From assembly GCA_015522385.1 (NCBI GenBank), contig WAMJ01000081.1:1-5741 (forward strand): 5,741 nucleotides of DNA. The letters run 5' to 3'. This document shows positions 1-5,339 of the stretch, in pieces; the first letter of the stretch is position 1; each line of letters opens with the position of its first letter. Both the position numbers and the translations under genes were made by a program. This DNA is from Candidatus Heimdallarchaeota archaeon. GTDB lineage: Archaea > Asgardarchaeota > Heimdallarchaeia > Heimdallarchaeales > Kariarchaeaceae. The notes beneath the pieces were generated by a model. The model was given only the letters and a program-made list of their open reading frames with translations. It was not told the DNA's origin and searched no databases.

Positions 1-1
1 A

Positions 2-586
2 TACTATGTCCCGGTATCTGACAGGGACACAGATGGATTTGCCTACAGGCCTTTGATGGAGGATCACCTCGTCCTCGGAGGAAAATTTACGGAGGTTTTC
101 AAAGGGGGAGAGAGTTCCCGAGAGTTCTGGCTCTGGAACTACGATTCCGAGAGACAGATGCTTATTGAGATACTGGACTACCTGAGGGAGGTCAGGGATA
201 ATCAGCGTCTGTCAGACCGAGGTCTCTGGGGAGTGGGGATCTCTCATTCAGATGTTGAGGTGCTCAAGATCAGGTCGTACAGGTATGGTCTTGCTGGACT
301 AGATGAGATATTTCAGCTCTTCAATGGTTTCCTGATCTATGACCTGAGCAGCATTCTCGTCTTCGAGAACAGGAGACCGTTCTTCTTTCCAGTGAGCCAC
401 AACGAGGTCATGGAAATCGTCGGAATTCCGATCCACGAGAAGGAGAACGGTATGGTCGTGTGGGACTACTACGACCAAGGGGAGTTCGAACGAATTGAGA
501 AACGGAATAGGAAGGAGGTCAATCAGTTTAGTTATGGTGTACAGAAAGCTCCTGAAGGAGCACAAGAAGAGGTTCTACAAAACTGA
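2..586 (+). CDS. Unrecognised protein, 5'-truncated
   Basis: The frame is open from base 2, so the gene begins upstream of the window; 194 residues are visible. An ATG at 56 exists, but the residues before it (YYVPVSDRDTDGFAYRPL) look coding, so I do not take it as the start. The protein is soluble-looking, rich in aromatics and charge, with a hydrophobic beta-like stretch (FNGFLIYDLSSILVFE) and a run of prolines and phenylalanines (RRPFFFPVS), then an acidic/basic C-terminal tail. There is no signal peptide, membrane segment or catalytic motif I can name, and I do not recognise the family. The last 18 or so codons are doubtful: from about 534 another frame looks at least as coding and runs on to 644, so the annotated stop at 584-586 may result from a one-base shift. 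It precedes the HNH gene on the same strand. Confidence 0.65.
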   Translation, partial: YYVPVSDRDTDGFAYRPLMEDHLVLGGKFTEVFKGGESSREFWLWNYDSERQMLIEILDYLREVRDNQRLSDRGLWGVGISHSDVEVLKIRSYRYGLAGLDEIFQLFNGFLIYDLSSILVFENRRPFFFPVSHNEVMEIVGIPIHEKENGMVVWDYYDQGEFERIEKRNRKEVNQFSYGVQKAPEGAQEEVLQN

Positions 587-644
587 GAAGGTGAAACCTA
601 AGAACGTTGTAGCGAGTACGAAGAGGACTAAGTCTCGGCGGTGA
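534..644 (+). CDS. Lys/Arg-rich 36-residue frame: alternative C-terminus of the upstream gene or separate small protein
   Basis: ATG at 534 opens MVYRKLLKEHKKRFYKTEKV followed by KPKNVVASTKRTKSRR and a TGA at 642-644. It overlaps the end of the preceding gene in the +1 frame. Its codons (AAG, AGG, CTC, CTG, GAG, TTC, TAC) match the surrounding coding style better than the competing frame, which reads CAG AAA GCT CCT GAA GGA GCA CAA. Either the upstream gene really ends here after a single-base insertion in the sequence, or a short basic protein is translated by coupling. The stop overlaps a GTG at 641 by four bases (GTGA). A basic tail of this type would suit nucleic-acid or ribosome contact, but that is only inference from charge. 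Confidence 0.35.
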   Translation: MVYRKLLKEHKKRFYKTEKVKPKNVVASTKRTKSRR

Positions 645-680
645 GAAGGACATTGAGCTCTCAGGGGAACACTAGCTTAC

Positions 681-687
681 ATTTAAG
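681..687 (+). promoter_or_regulatory. TATA-like box of the HNH gene
   Basis: ATTTAAG is centred about 28 bases before the GTG at 713, in an AT-rich patch. The spacing resembles that of the other TATA boxes in this window, favouring 713 over 641 as the translation start. The match is weaker than those at 3540 or 4934. Confidence 0.35.
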
Positions 688-712
688 TAAGGTGAAAAAT
701 ACATGTACTCAG

Positions 713-1819
713 GTGAATAGATCATACAGTAAAGAGACCCTTCGTAACCTTGCTTTTCACTCAGGTGGGAAGTGCTACATGCCTGACTGTGGACAAGAGT
801 TGATGGTGGGATCTACATTTGTAGGGGAGGTCGCTCATATCTACGCGATTAGCCCTGGTGGTCCGAGATACAGCAAAGATAAGACCAGGAAGGAGCTCAA
901 TGACATCTCCAACCTAATGCTTCTCTGTCCTATACACCACAAGATAGTTGATAAAGAGGTAATAAAGTACCCAGCAGGGAAACTTCAGGAAATAAAGAAG
1001 AATAGAGAACAGAACCCTCCAGTAATAGGCAAGAATCTACTTGATTGGTTGGTACAGACCCTTGAGAAAGAGAAAAATAATAACCTCAAGAAAGACAAGG
1101 AAATGATGGACAGGATATCAGAGGAAAGGTTAGAAAATATCAAGGATAACAAGACTGGTGTCCTATTCGATACCAAGAAGGCATTCCTCCTCATCCATTG
1201 CATACCTCAAGAATTTCTCGGCAAGTCCAGCGAATACCTTCAGAGGAAGAACTGCATAGATGAAGGGAGTGTTGATAAGAATAAAATCCCTCGACCAATT
1301 CATAGATGTTTCACCCAAGATAAATGTACCGAGGGTTTGGCAAATATGTCGGAGAGTCTTGGGCGGGAGGAGATCGTCAGCTACTCCCTTGTAAACTTCG
1401 AGGGGTGGGTTGAATTTGCAGATACTACTCTCTTCAAGCAAGATGGAGAGACGGTATCCCCTGATCAAGGAGGCAAGAGATCAACAAAGTACATCATATC
1501 TGATTTCCCTTCCAAGGTTACTCAGGCGGTAGAGTCTGCTGTACTATTCCTGAAAGAACAGGGGTTAGAGGGACCTTACTACGTGCATGTGACAGTGAGA
1601 AACATAAGAGGATACATGACCACCCATCCGCGAAACGGAGGGAAACCGATTAATGAGGATCAGTTCTCTCACTCTGGGTGGTTAGAAAATCCAGATGGTG
1701 TCAGAGATGGTCTTGATAGTTTCTTCGAGAAGATAATACGAGCTTCGACCAGTGCTAGGTCACCAAGATCTGATAGTCTGGAATTATTCCGACGAGTCGG
1801 TATTCTACCAGAGTCATAG
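713..1819 (+). CDS. HNH endonuclease fused to an AlbA_2/Schlafen-associated-type C-terminal region
   Basis: Likely a DNA-cutting defence or accessory nuclease. With the GTG at 713 the protein has 368 residues (the frame is open back to a GTG at 641). The HNH fold is clear near the N-terminus: a CYMPDC knuckle (C-x4-C), then VGEVAHIYA, GGPRYS, and SNLMLLCPIHHKIVD. These give the zinc ligands and the H...N...H catalytic set. This HNH subtype is the one also found in CBASS Cap5 (HNH-SAVED) effectors and stand-alone nucleases. A charged, lysine-rich helical linker follows. The C-terminal half (FLLIHCIPQEFLG..., then YSLVNFEGWVEFADTTLF, then YYVHVTVRNIRGYM) resembles the region often placed behind AlbA_2 domains ('HIIPL... 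F.GF... QLFR.G.IE'). I see no SAVED signature. I prefer 713 because the fold starts about 20 residues later, a TATA-like box precedes it, and CAGGTGAA recurs at the start at 4965. Gene composition is AT-rich in places, suggesting transfer. The HNH call is firm; the C-terminal assignment is moderate. Confidence 0.85.
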   Translation: MNRSYSKETLRNLAFHSGGKCYMPDCGQELMVGSTFVGEVAHIYAISPGGPRYSKDKTRKELNDISNLMLLCPIHHKIVDKEVIKYPAGKLQEIKKNREQNPPVIGKNLLDWLVQTLEKEKNNNLKKDKEMMDRISEERLENIKDNKTGVLFDTKKAFLLIHCIPQEFLGKSSEYLQRKNCIDEGSVDKNKIPRPIHRCFTQDKCTEGLANMSESLGREEIVSYSLVNFEGWVEFADTTLFKQDGETVSPDQGGKRSTKYIISDFPSKVTQAVESAVLFLKEQGLEGPYYVHVTVRNIRGYMTTHPRNGGKPINEDQFSHSGWLENPDGVRDGLDSFFEKIIRASTSARSPRSDSLELFRRVGILPES

Positions 1820-3262
1820 ATTTCCACAGAACGTGTGCACAAGTCTCCTGTCGTCGGAGACCCGTGCGAAGACGAATCCCTCGAACTCCCGGAGGTAGAA
1901 GGGGAAGTACTTGGTCATCGCCCGGTAGTATTCCTCAGGGGTGAGCGTTCCAATCATGATCTTGGAAAGCACCAAATTAGACCAGAGCCGGTCACCGACC
2001 GAAGCGTTCCTGAAGCTCAGCTGCTGGTTTGCGTACTTGGGTCGGACGAATGCACTGGGGTGTGAGTACCGGGGGTCAATAGACAATAGTTCACCCGCTT
2101 CGTAGTACCTCCCGAAGAAAGCCAGATTAAGAGGAAGGTCGCAGATCACGCAGGTGAGCTCGCCGAGCTGGAGTAGATGCCTCTGGAGGAGACTCTCCGC
2201 ATGGGGGACTGCAGTCCTAACCTCTTGGATCATACCGTCGAGATCGATGCAGGTTGGGACACTGAATATCTCCTTCTCGTATCCCGGGAAGCATCCCGGG
2301 TGGTAGTGTCCCCTGAGGTGGACGTAGAGCTTCTCCTTCACCTCCAGATTGTACGGTAATAGCCTCTCCATAGCTTCCTCCATGGTGGACACTCCGTCCA
2401 TGTCCGGTAGTCTGCGGACGAGGTCAACGAAGGTCTCCTCGGGGATGTCCTGTATATTTCTGGAGTAGAACCGGGTGCGGAAGAGCCTCCTGTCCTCCAT
2501 CTTCTCCCATGCGTCAAGCTCCATACAGCGGGGGATGAAGTTCACCTCCGCATCTGACGGGATCGGGTCGATGAGGAACATCTGATCCCGTTTTTTCTCC
2601 CTCTCCTCTTGGGAGCAGTAGGTCAGGAGCATAGATTCGAATCCTATGTCCACCTTGACCTTGGCAAGTTCACCGGGTCTCAACCTCTTCAGACAGCCCG
2701 GGCAGTGCCTGAACTCGTGGATCGTCCGGTCTATGATCTCTGTAGTCGGCTCCAAGCGGTACGTGGGATTCTCACCCACCCTGTAGCTGAAATGGGTAGA
2801 ACGGATTAACTCACCCAACACCTCCTGCTGCACCTCGTCGATGTGCCAGTCGTCTGCCAAATATGTCTCAACAATCTTGAGCAGGTCGTCGACTGTGCTT
2901 TCCGGTGTGACTTTACCCTCATCTATTCTGTCGGAGAGGTACTGGGGAAATTGTGCGATATGCTCCTTCGCCCTGAGCGTGAAATCTGGTAGGGTGTAGT
3001 ACCGGCTCTCGTCCTTGATCACCCTCCCGAACTTCTCCATATTCTTGAGGTGAATCCTGATGCTGTTCCTTGTGCTGGCTACCGCTTCCTTCCTTTCCCC
3101 TCGTGACTCTACGTCCTTCTTGGGGGCAAATTTTTCAACCTCCTTGACGATTGCCGTCGCTATCTCGGTAGCTTTTGCTCTACCCTTCCTCACGATGATG
3201 TCCCTGATCCTCTTGCACTGTGTGCAATCTGCTGTTCTCGAACTTCTGCAATTCTTCTTCAT
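1814..3262 (-). CDS. Winged-helix, multi-cysteine protein of unknown function, putative DNA-binding regulator
   Basis: A 482-residue protein of no family I recognise. Residues ~13-92 look like a winged helix: a CTQC pair (13, 16), helices KRIRDIIVRKG and TEIATAIVKEV, a charged insertion, the helix STRNSIRIHLKNMEKFG and a wing GRVIKDESRYYTL. The middle (~93-180) is helical and acidic. A metal-knuckle-like CPGC (187, 190) is paired with Cys216. A second possible site is HYHPGC (His319, His321, Cys324), with CVIC at 371-374 followed by a conserved-looking tail (LLSIDPRYSHPSAF). Twelve cysteines in all suggest zinc or redox binding. No signal peptide or membrane segment is seen. ATG 3262 is preceded by AGGAG at a 9-base spacing, unlike the leaderless genes here. 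It converges on the HNH gene, the two stops overlapping by six bases. Function is unknown; a transcription regulator is the most conservative reading. Confidence 0.8.
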   Translation of the reverse strand: MKKNCRSSRTADCTQCKRIRDIIVRKGRAKATEIATAIVKEVEKFAPKKDVESRGERKEAVASTRNSIRIHLKNMEKFGRVIKDESRYYTLPDFTLRAKEHIAQFPQYLSDRIDEGKVTPESTVDDLLKIVETYLADDWHIDEVQQEVLGELIRSTHFSYRVGENPTYRLEPTTEIIDRTIHEFRHCPGCLKRLRPGELAKVKVDIGFESMLLTYCSQEEREKKRDQMFLIDPIPSDAEVNFIPRCMELDAWEKMEDRRLFRTRFYSRNIQDIPEETFVDLVRRLPDMDGVSTMEEAMERLLPYNLEVKEKLYVHLRGHYHPGCFPGYEKEIFSVPTCIDLDGMIQEVRTAVPHAESLLQRHLLQLGELTCVICDLPLNLAFFGRYYEAGELLSIDPRYSHPSAFVRPKYANQQLSFRNASVGDRLWSNLVLSKIMIGTLTPEEYYRAMTKYFPFYLREFEGFVFARVSDDRRLVHTFCGNL

Positions 3263-3271
3263 GCTAATTTA

Positions 3272-3276
3272 CTCCT
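3272..3276 (-). promoter_or_regulatory. Shine-Dalgarno site of the winged-helix gene
   Basis: On the minus strand AGGAG lies nine bases before ATG 3262, a strong match to the archaeal anti-SD. It fixes this start and shows that this gene is translated from a leadered message, unlike most of its neighbours. Confidence 0.7.
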
Positions 3277-3312
3277 GTCTGGATGATACATGTTGTATTA
3301 GATATCAAACCA

Positions 3313-3321
3313 GATATAATA
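3313..3321 (-). promoter_or_regulatory. TATA-like box of the winged-helix gene
   Basis: Read on the minus strand, the site is TATTATATC. Transcription would start near 3288, leaving a leader of about 26 bases that contains the Shine-Dalgarno site. The first ATTACACT repeat (3321-3328) abuts it on the upstream side. Confidence 0.45.
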
Positions 3322-3402
3322 TTACACTGGTCGTTAGGAATAATAACATTGATTGTTCACTTTGAACCAATACATTACACTAACAATATTATTGATTACA
3401 CT
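3321..3402. repeat. Three ATTACACT direct repeats with flanking inverted repeats, possible operator
   Basis: ATTACACT occurs at 3321-3328, 3374-3381 and 3395-3402; the first and third share ATTACACTG. Starts are 53 and 21 bases apart, near whole helical turns (about five and two). Between them lie GTTCA-CTT-TGAAC (3355-3367) and CAATA-T-TATTG (3384-3394). The cluster sits in the divergent interval between the winged-helix gene and the zinc-ribbon gene, next to the minus-strand TATA box. A regulator-binding region is inferred, but AT-rich DNA yields such matches by chance. Confidence 0.35.
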
Positions 3403-3539
3403 GACTCTAATTACAATACTGTCCGTGTCGATTATGGAGTGAGGACGACTGGAGATATTCTCGGACTTTTCTACGGTTTTATGATGGAGGACTTCTCTAA
3501 TTATCGCACTACTGGAACATCAATTAAATAAATAGACAT

Positions 3540-3549
3540 AAATATAAAA
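3540..3549 (+). promoter_or_regulatory. TATA box of the zinc-ribbon gene
   Basis: AAATATAAAA is centred about 25 bases upstream of ATG 3570, so transcription should begin at or next to the start codon. No Shine-Dalgarno sequence lies between, consistent with a leaderless message. Confidence 0.65.
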
Positions 3550-3569
3550 CGTCTATAATAAATACTGAC

Positions 3570-4073
3570 ATGAACTTTGTACTCTACAACCTCACGACAT
3601 ACTGGGTCGTCACCATCGAGGACAAGGCACCGGAGTTGACCTCACCGGTCGAACCCGATAGGATCTCGATCACGGGAGACTGGTTCAGACCGACCACCCT
3701 CGTGCTGATCCCACCGATGAATACCGAGACTATTAGTAAACAGCTGGAGCACCGGGTGCAGTATCCGGGCTATGCTGCGGAGATGATCGTCTGCGCCATA
3801 GAAAAGGGCTGGCGTTCGCGCAAATTCTTCCTACGGGTGATGAGGATGAGCTTCGACTCCTCAGTTTACTGCTCCAACTGCGAGAGGAGGACGCGCAAGC
3901 TCTACGGTCCCAGCCCGGAGACGCTGATCTACTGCTACTCCTGCCTGAAGAAGGCGCACGAGCCCTACCTGAAGGACGGTCATCTCGACCTCAATGGTGA
4001 CACGCCCGAGTGGGTGATAGCCGTCCACCTGAGCATGGAGTACAACCAGTACATCGAGCTCCTCCCGCGTTAA
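3570..4073 (+). CDS. Small zinc-ribbon protein, function unknown
   Basis: A 167-residue protein with a likely single zinc ribbon: CSNC at 101-104 and CYSC at 122-125, 17 residues apart, the classic two-knuckle spacing. The N-terminal ~50 residues (FVLYNLTTYWVVTIED, ITGDWFRPTTLVLIPP) look like beta strands; a helical segment with basic residues (EKGWRSRKFFLRVMRM) precedes the ribbon. No signal peptide, membrane segment or enzyme motif is seen. It could act in nucleic-acid or protein binding, as many small archaeal zinc-ribbon proteins do, but the family is not recognised. The start ATG is set by the TATA box 25 bases upstream. Transcription is away from the winged-helix gene; the next gene begins 112 bases downstream with its own promoter. 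Codons are mainly G/C-ending. Confidence 0.75.
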   Translation: MNFVLYNLTTYWVVTIEDKAPELTSPVEPDRISITGDWFRPTTLVLIPPMNTETISKQLEHRVQYPGYAAEMIVCAIEKGWRSRKFFLRVMRMSFDSSVYCSNCERRTRKLYGPSPETLIYCYSCLKKAHEPYLKDGHLDLNGDTPEWVIAVHLSMEYNQYIELLPR

Positions 4074-4086
4074 CGAACTGCTTCAC

Positions 4087-4120
4087 ACGGGTACCCGTCC
4101 CGCATGCGTACCCCCTGGGT
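4087..4120. repeat. Cluster of short GC-rich palindromes after the zinc-ribbon gene
   Basis: ACGGGTACCCGT (4087-4098) is a perfect 12-base palindrome, followed by CGCATGCG (4101-4108) and the inverted repeat ACCC-CCT-GGGT (4110-4120). They lie 14 bases after the stop of one gene and well before the TATA box of the next. They may be a protein-binding site or affect 3' end formation; there is no T-run to call a classical terminator. Confidence 0.4.
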
Positions 4121-4155
4121 TCCGCCTGTGCACTTCTACTGATTCCATTGGACGG

Positions 4156-4165
4156 GGTTTTAACC
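4156..4165 (+). promoter_or_regulatory. TATA box of the TerB-like small gene
   Basis: GGTTTTAACC, with TTTTAA centred about 25 bases before the GTG at 4186, fits a leaderless promoter. The element is itself a 10-base palindrome. Confidence 0.55.
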
Positions 4166-4173
4166 AGTAGATA

Positions 4174-4188
4174 CACAGGTGACCTGTG
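4174..4188. promoter_or_regulatory. Perfect 15-base palindrome over the start codon, candidate operator
   Basis: CACAGGT-G-ACCTGTG has two perfect seven-base arms around one central base and ends on the GTG start codon of the following gene. With the TATA box just upstream, a dimeric repressor bound here would cover the transcription start. AGGTGA inside it also matches the anti-SD, but lies only three bases from the start, too close for a normal ribosome site. Confidence 0.5.
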
Positions 4189-4545
4189 GAGAAGCACAGC
4201 CTGACCCGTGTCCTCGAGTTCCTCCGGGACAATATCATCCACCAATTCGAGCTCCCAGGCGGGAGACTCATTGACCTCCGACGACGTGAGATCGACGGGA
4301 CGCACTATCCTGATTTCTCCGATCTGGTGGAGGAGGTCTCGGATCTGGATCTGCACTACCTTGCTTCCGTGCTGGTGGCAGACTCCGACGGTATCCTCAC
4401 CGAGAAGCAGGCGTACGCACTGCTGAAGAGACTGGGGAAGTTGAAGATGAGCTCCACTGAGCGCAACAATATCTCCATACTGCGGAGGAAATATAGGAAG
4501 GCCGGGGGGATCTACTCGTACCTGAAATTCCTCGACCTCGTCTAG
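4186..4545 (+). CDS. Small protein with weak TerB-like helical pattern
   Basis: A 119-residue protein starting at GTG; an in-frame TGA at 4180-4182 rules out any earlier start. The N-terminal 40 residues are amphipathic helix plus a charged turn (RLIDLRRREIDGTHYPDF). Residues ~56-88 (LHYLASVLVADSDGILTEKQ, then AYALLKRLGKLKMSS) follow the pattern of TerB-like helical domains, where a helix ends in 'aDG.lt..E' and the next begins; this is a resemblance only. The C-terminus is basic (RRKYRKAGG). There are no cysteines, membrane segments or signal peptide. A perfect palindrome covers the start, suggesting tight regulation by a DNA-binding protein. It stands between two other small genes but has its own promoter. 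Confidence 0.65.
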   Translation: MEKHSLTRVLEFLRDNIIHQFELPGGRLIDLRRREIDGTHYPDFSDLVEEVSDLDLHYLASVLVADSDGILTEKQAYALLKRLGKLKMSSTERNNISILRRKYRKAGGIYSYLKFLDLV

Positions 4546-4567
4546 AATACTATACTTTTAAGTTAAC

Positions 4568-4576
4568 GTATATAAG
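4568..4576 (+). promoter_or_regulatory. Orphan TATA box
   Basis: GTATATAAG, with a second TATA-like TTTTAAG at 4556-4562, is a good archaeal promoter signal. It would start transcription near 4600, where no convincing protein gene follows before 4965. It points to a non-coding RNA or a very short frame (24 codons at 4613-4687). Confidence 0.4.
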
Positions 4577-4721
4577 CTTGTGGCGCCCAAATTCAAGATA
4601 GATTCAGAATATATGAATTCCATCCAGAGGTATGATACCCCTGATAAAATCAGTGCTATAGATTATCCCTCAGCCCAACCTGTGTGAAAACAATCAGGGG
4701 GTGGAGAAAATCACCTTCCAG

Positions 4722-4783
4722 AGATTGTGCAATAGTACGAACGCTTGTATTTTACCGTTTGAATCCGTATATTGCAAGAATCT
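4722..4783 (+). ncRNA. Candidate structured RNA element (20-pair imperfect hairpin)
   Basis: Four stacked stems can be drawn: AGATT/AATCT (4722-4726 with 4779-4783), TGCAATA/TATTGCA (4728-4734 with 4770-4776), TACG/CGTA (4736-4739 with 4766-4769) and AACG/CGTT (4740-4743 with 4756-4759). They are separated by a small internal loop, a G bulge and a six-base bulge, and capped by a 12-base loop. It lies about 120 bases after the expected start of the orphan promoter. The strand is inferred from that promoter. Hairpins of this quality can arise by chance in AT-rich DNA. Confidence 0.25.
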
Positions 4784-4933
4784 GAATTATACTTCCTATA
4801 GGTTAGTGGGTTGTTGGAAATCACCCTGATGACATCCCGTGAGAATGTACGTAAAACTATTTCGCGCTAGGTTCCACAAGACTGTCTTCCCAGTCGACGT
4901 AGTCCTCTCCAGAGTGTCGATTGACCCCGATAC

Positions 4934-4942
4934 ATATATATA
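4934..4942 (+). promoter_or_regulatory. TATA box of the Cys-cluster small gene
   Basis: ATATATATA is centred 27 bases before the GTG at 4965, giving a leaderless start. The nearby ATG at 4945 reads only seven codons before a stop. Confidence 0.6.
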
Positions 4943-4964
4943 CCATGAGCGCGGGGCCTGACAG

Positions 4965-5321
4965 GTGAAGAAGAGAAAGCAGGCTGAGAAGCTTCTACGG
5001 AAGATCGAGCGGATCGAGCAGGAGTGGGAAGGGAGAGCCTACCTCCCGGTCAAGGACGACTGGTACCACCAGCTGATGAGAGAGGTGCACCGCTTCGTCG
5101 ACGGGTTCAACAGTGCAATCATCAGTAGACAGATCCCAATACTGAACATACCGAGTGAACTCATCGGACTGGGGAAGGAGCTCCCGGTCGAGAGGCTCCT
5201 CATCCCGCTCAAGCTCGACCTTAGGGACATGATCAGGCATCTGGACAACGGGTGTGGAGAGACCTGTGTGTGCCCGATTGCGGAGCATATAGACGATTTC
5301 GAGGAGTACATCCAAGGGTAG
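4965..5321 (+). CDS. Small basic-to-acidic protein with C-terminal Cys cluster
   Basis: A 118-residue protein of unknown family. GTG 4965 is the first possible start because TGA at 4959-4961 precedes it in frame. Residues 1-22 form a highly charged helix (KKRKQAEKLLRKIERIEQEW), possibly a coiled coil. The middle is helical, with a hydrophobic stretch (AIISRQIPILNIPSELIGLG). The C-terminus holds GCGETCVCPIAEH, that is Cys97, Cys101, Cys103 and His108, a compact candidate metal or disulfide site. No signal peptide is seen, so a metal site is more likely than disulfides. The start context CAGGTGAA repeats that of the HNH gene. A separate TATA box follows before the next gene, 37 bases downstream of the stop. 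Confidence 0.65.
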   Translation: MKKRKQAEKLLRKIERIEQEWEGRAYLPVKDDWYHQLMREVHRFVDGFNSAIISRQIPILNIPSELIGLGKELPVERLLIPLKLDLRDMIRHLDNGCGETCVCPIAEHIDDFEEYIQG

Positions 5322-5325
5322 GCAC

Positions 5326-5335
5326 ATATTTATAG
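5326..5335 (+). promoter_or_regulatory. TATA box of the SBBP gene
   Basis: ATATTTATAG, with TTTATA centred about 27 bases before ATG 5359, suggests a leaderless start. It lies directly after the stop of the preceding gene, so the two are probably transcribed separately. Confidence 0.6.
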
Positions 5336-5339
5336 CACA

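Larger units (their letters stand above)
3263..3569. other. AT-rich divergent intergenic region
   Basis: This 307-base interval separates the minus-strand winged-helix gene from the plus-strand zinc-ribbon gene. It holds both promoters and the ATTACACT repeats. An 82-codon open frame (3283-3531, +) crosses it; its first half is AT-driven and low-complexity, while about 3421-3531 has a more balanced composition and could be a gene remnant, but there is no convincing start signal. Confidence 0.5.
4546..4964. other. 419-base intergenic region with orphan promoter and inverted repeats
   Basis: No convincing protein gene is seen. It holds TATA-like boxes at 4556-4576, CCCTGAT at 4639-4645 and 4824-4830 with the complement ATCAGGG at 4693-4699 between them, a large imperfect hairpin (4722-4783), a GACTG/CAGTC hairpin (4880-4895), and the promoter of the next gene. 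No tRNA or C/D-box RNA was recognised. Confidence 0.5.

Noticed and set aside
641..712. GTG at 641 as the start of the HNH gene
   Set aside because: It forms a neat GTGA overlap, but the extra 24 residues do not look like part of the fold, the DNA here is AT-rich and intergenic in character, and a TATA-like box lies inside it. It remains possible if the 534-644 frame is real.
713..1819. CBASS Cap5 (HNH-SAVED)
   Set aside because: The HNH part fits, but I see no SAVED-like sequence, and no CD-NTase or Cap2/Cap3 partner is in the window.
1835..2809. Plus-strand open frames opposite the winged-helix gene
   Set aside because: They are shadows of the long minus-strand gene, with no promoter or ribosome site of their own.
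3283..3531. 82-codon open frame in the divergent region
   Set aside because: It crosses the promoters and repeats, has AT-driven composition in its first half and no start signal. The second half could be a remnant, so it is mentioned only under the interval.
4381..4410. EF-hand calcium loop (DSDGIL) in the 119-residue protein
   Set aside because: The spacing fails: position 1 is Val and position 12 is not acidic.
4613..4687. 24-codon frame after the orphan TATA box
   Set aside because: The composition is sensible, but it is very short, has no ribosome site and overlaps the CCCTGAT stem; no positive evidence of translation.
4827..4832. TGATGA as the C box of a C/D sRNA
   Set aside because: The purine before TGATGA is missing and no D box (CTGA) lies at the proper distance.
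4945..4968. ATG 4945 as start of the Cys-cluster gene
   Set aside because: It reads seven codons and stops; it is in a different frame from the gene.
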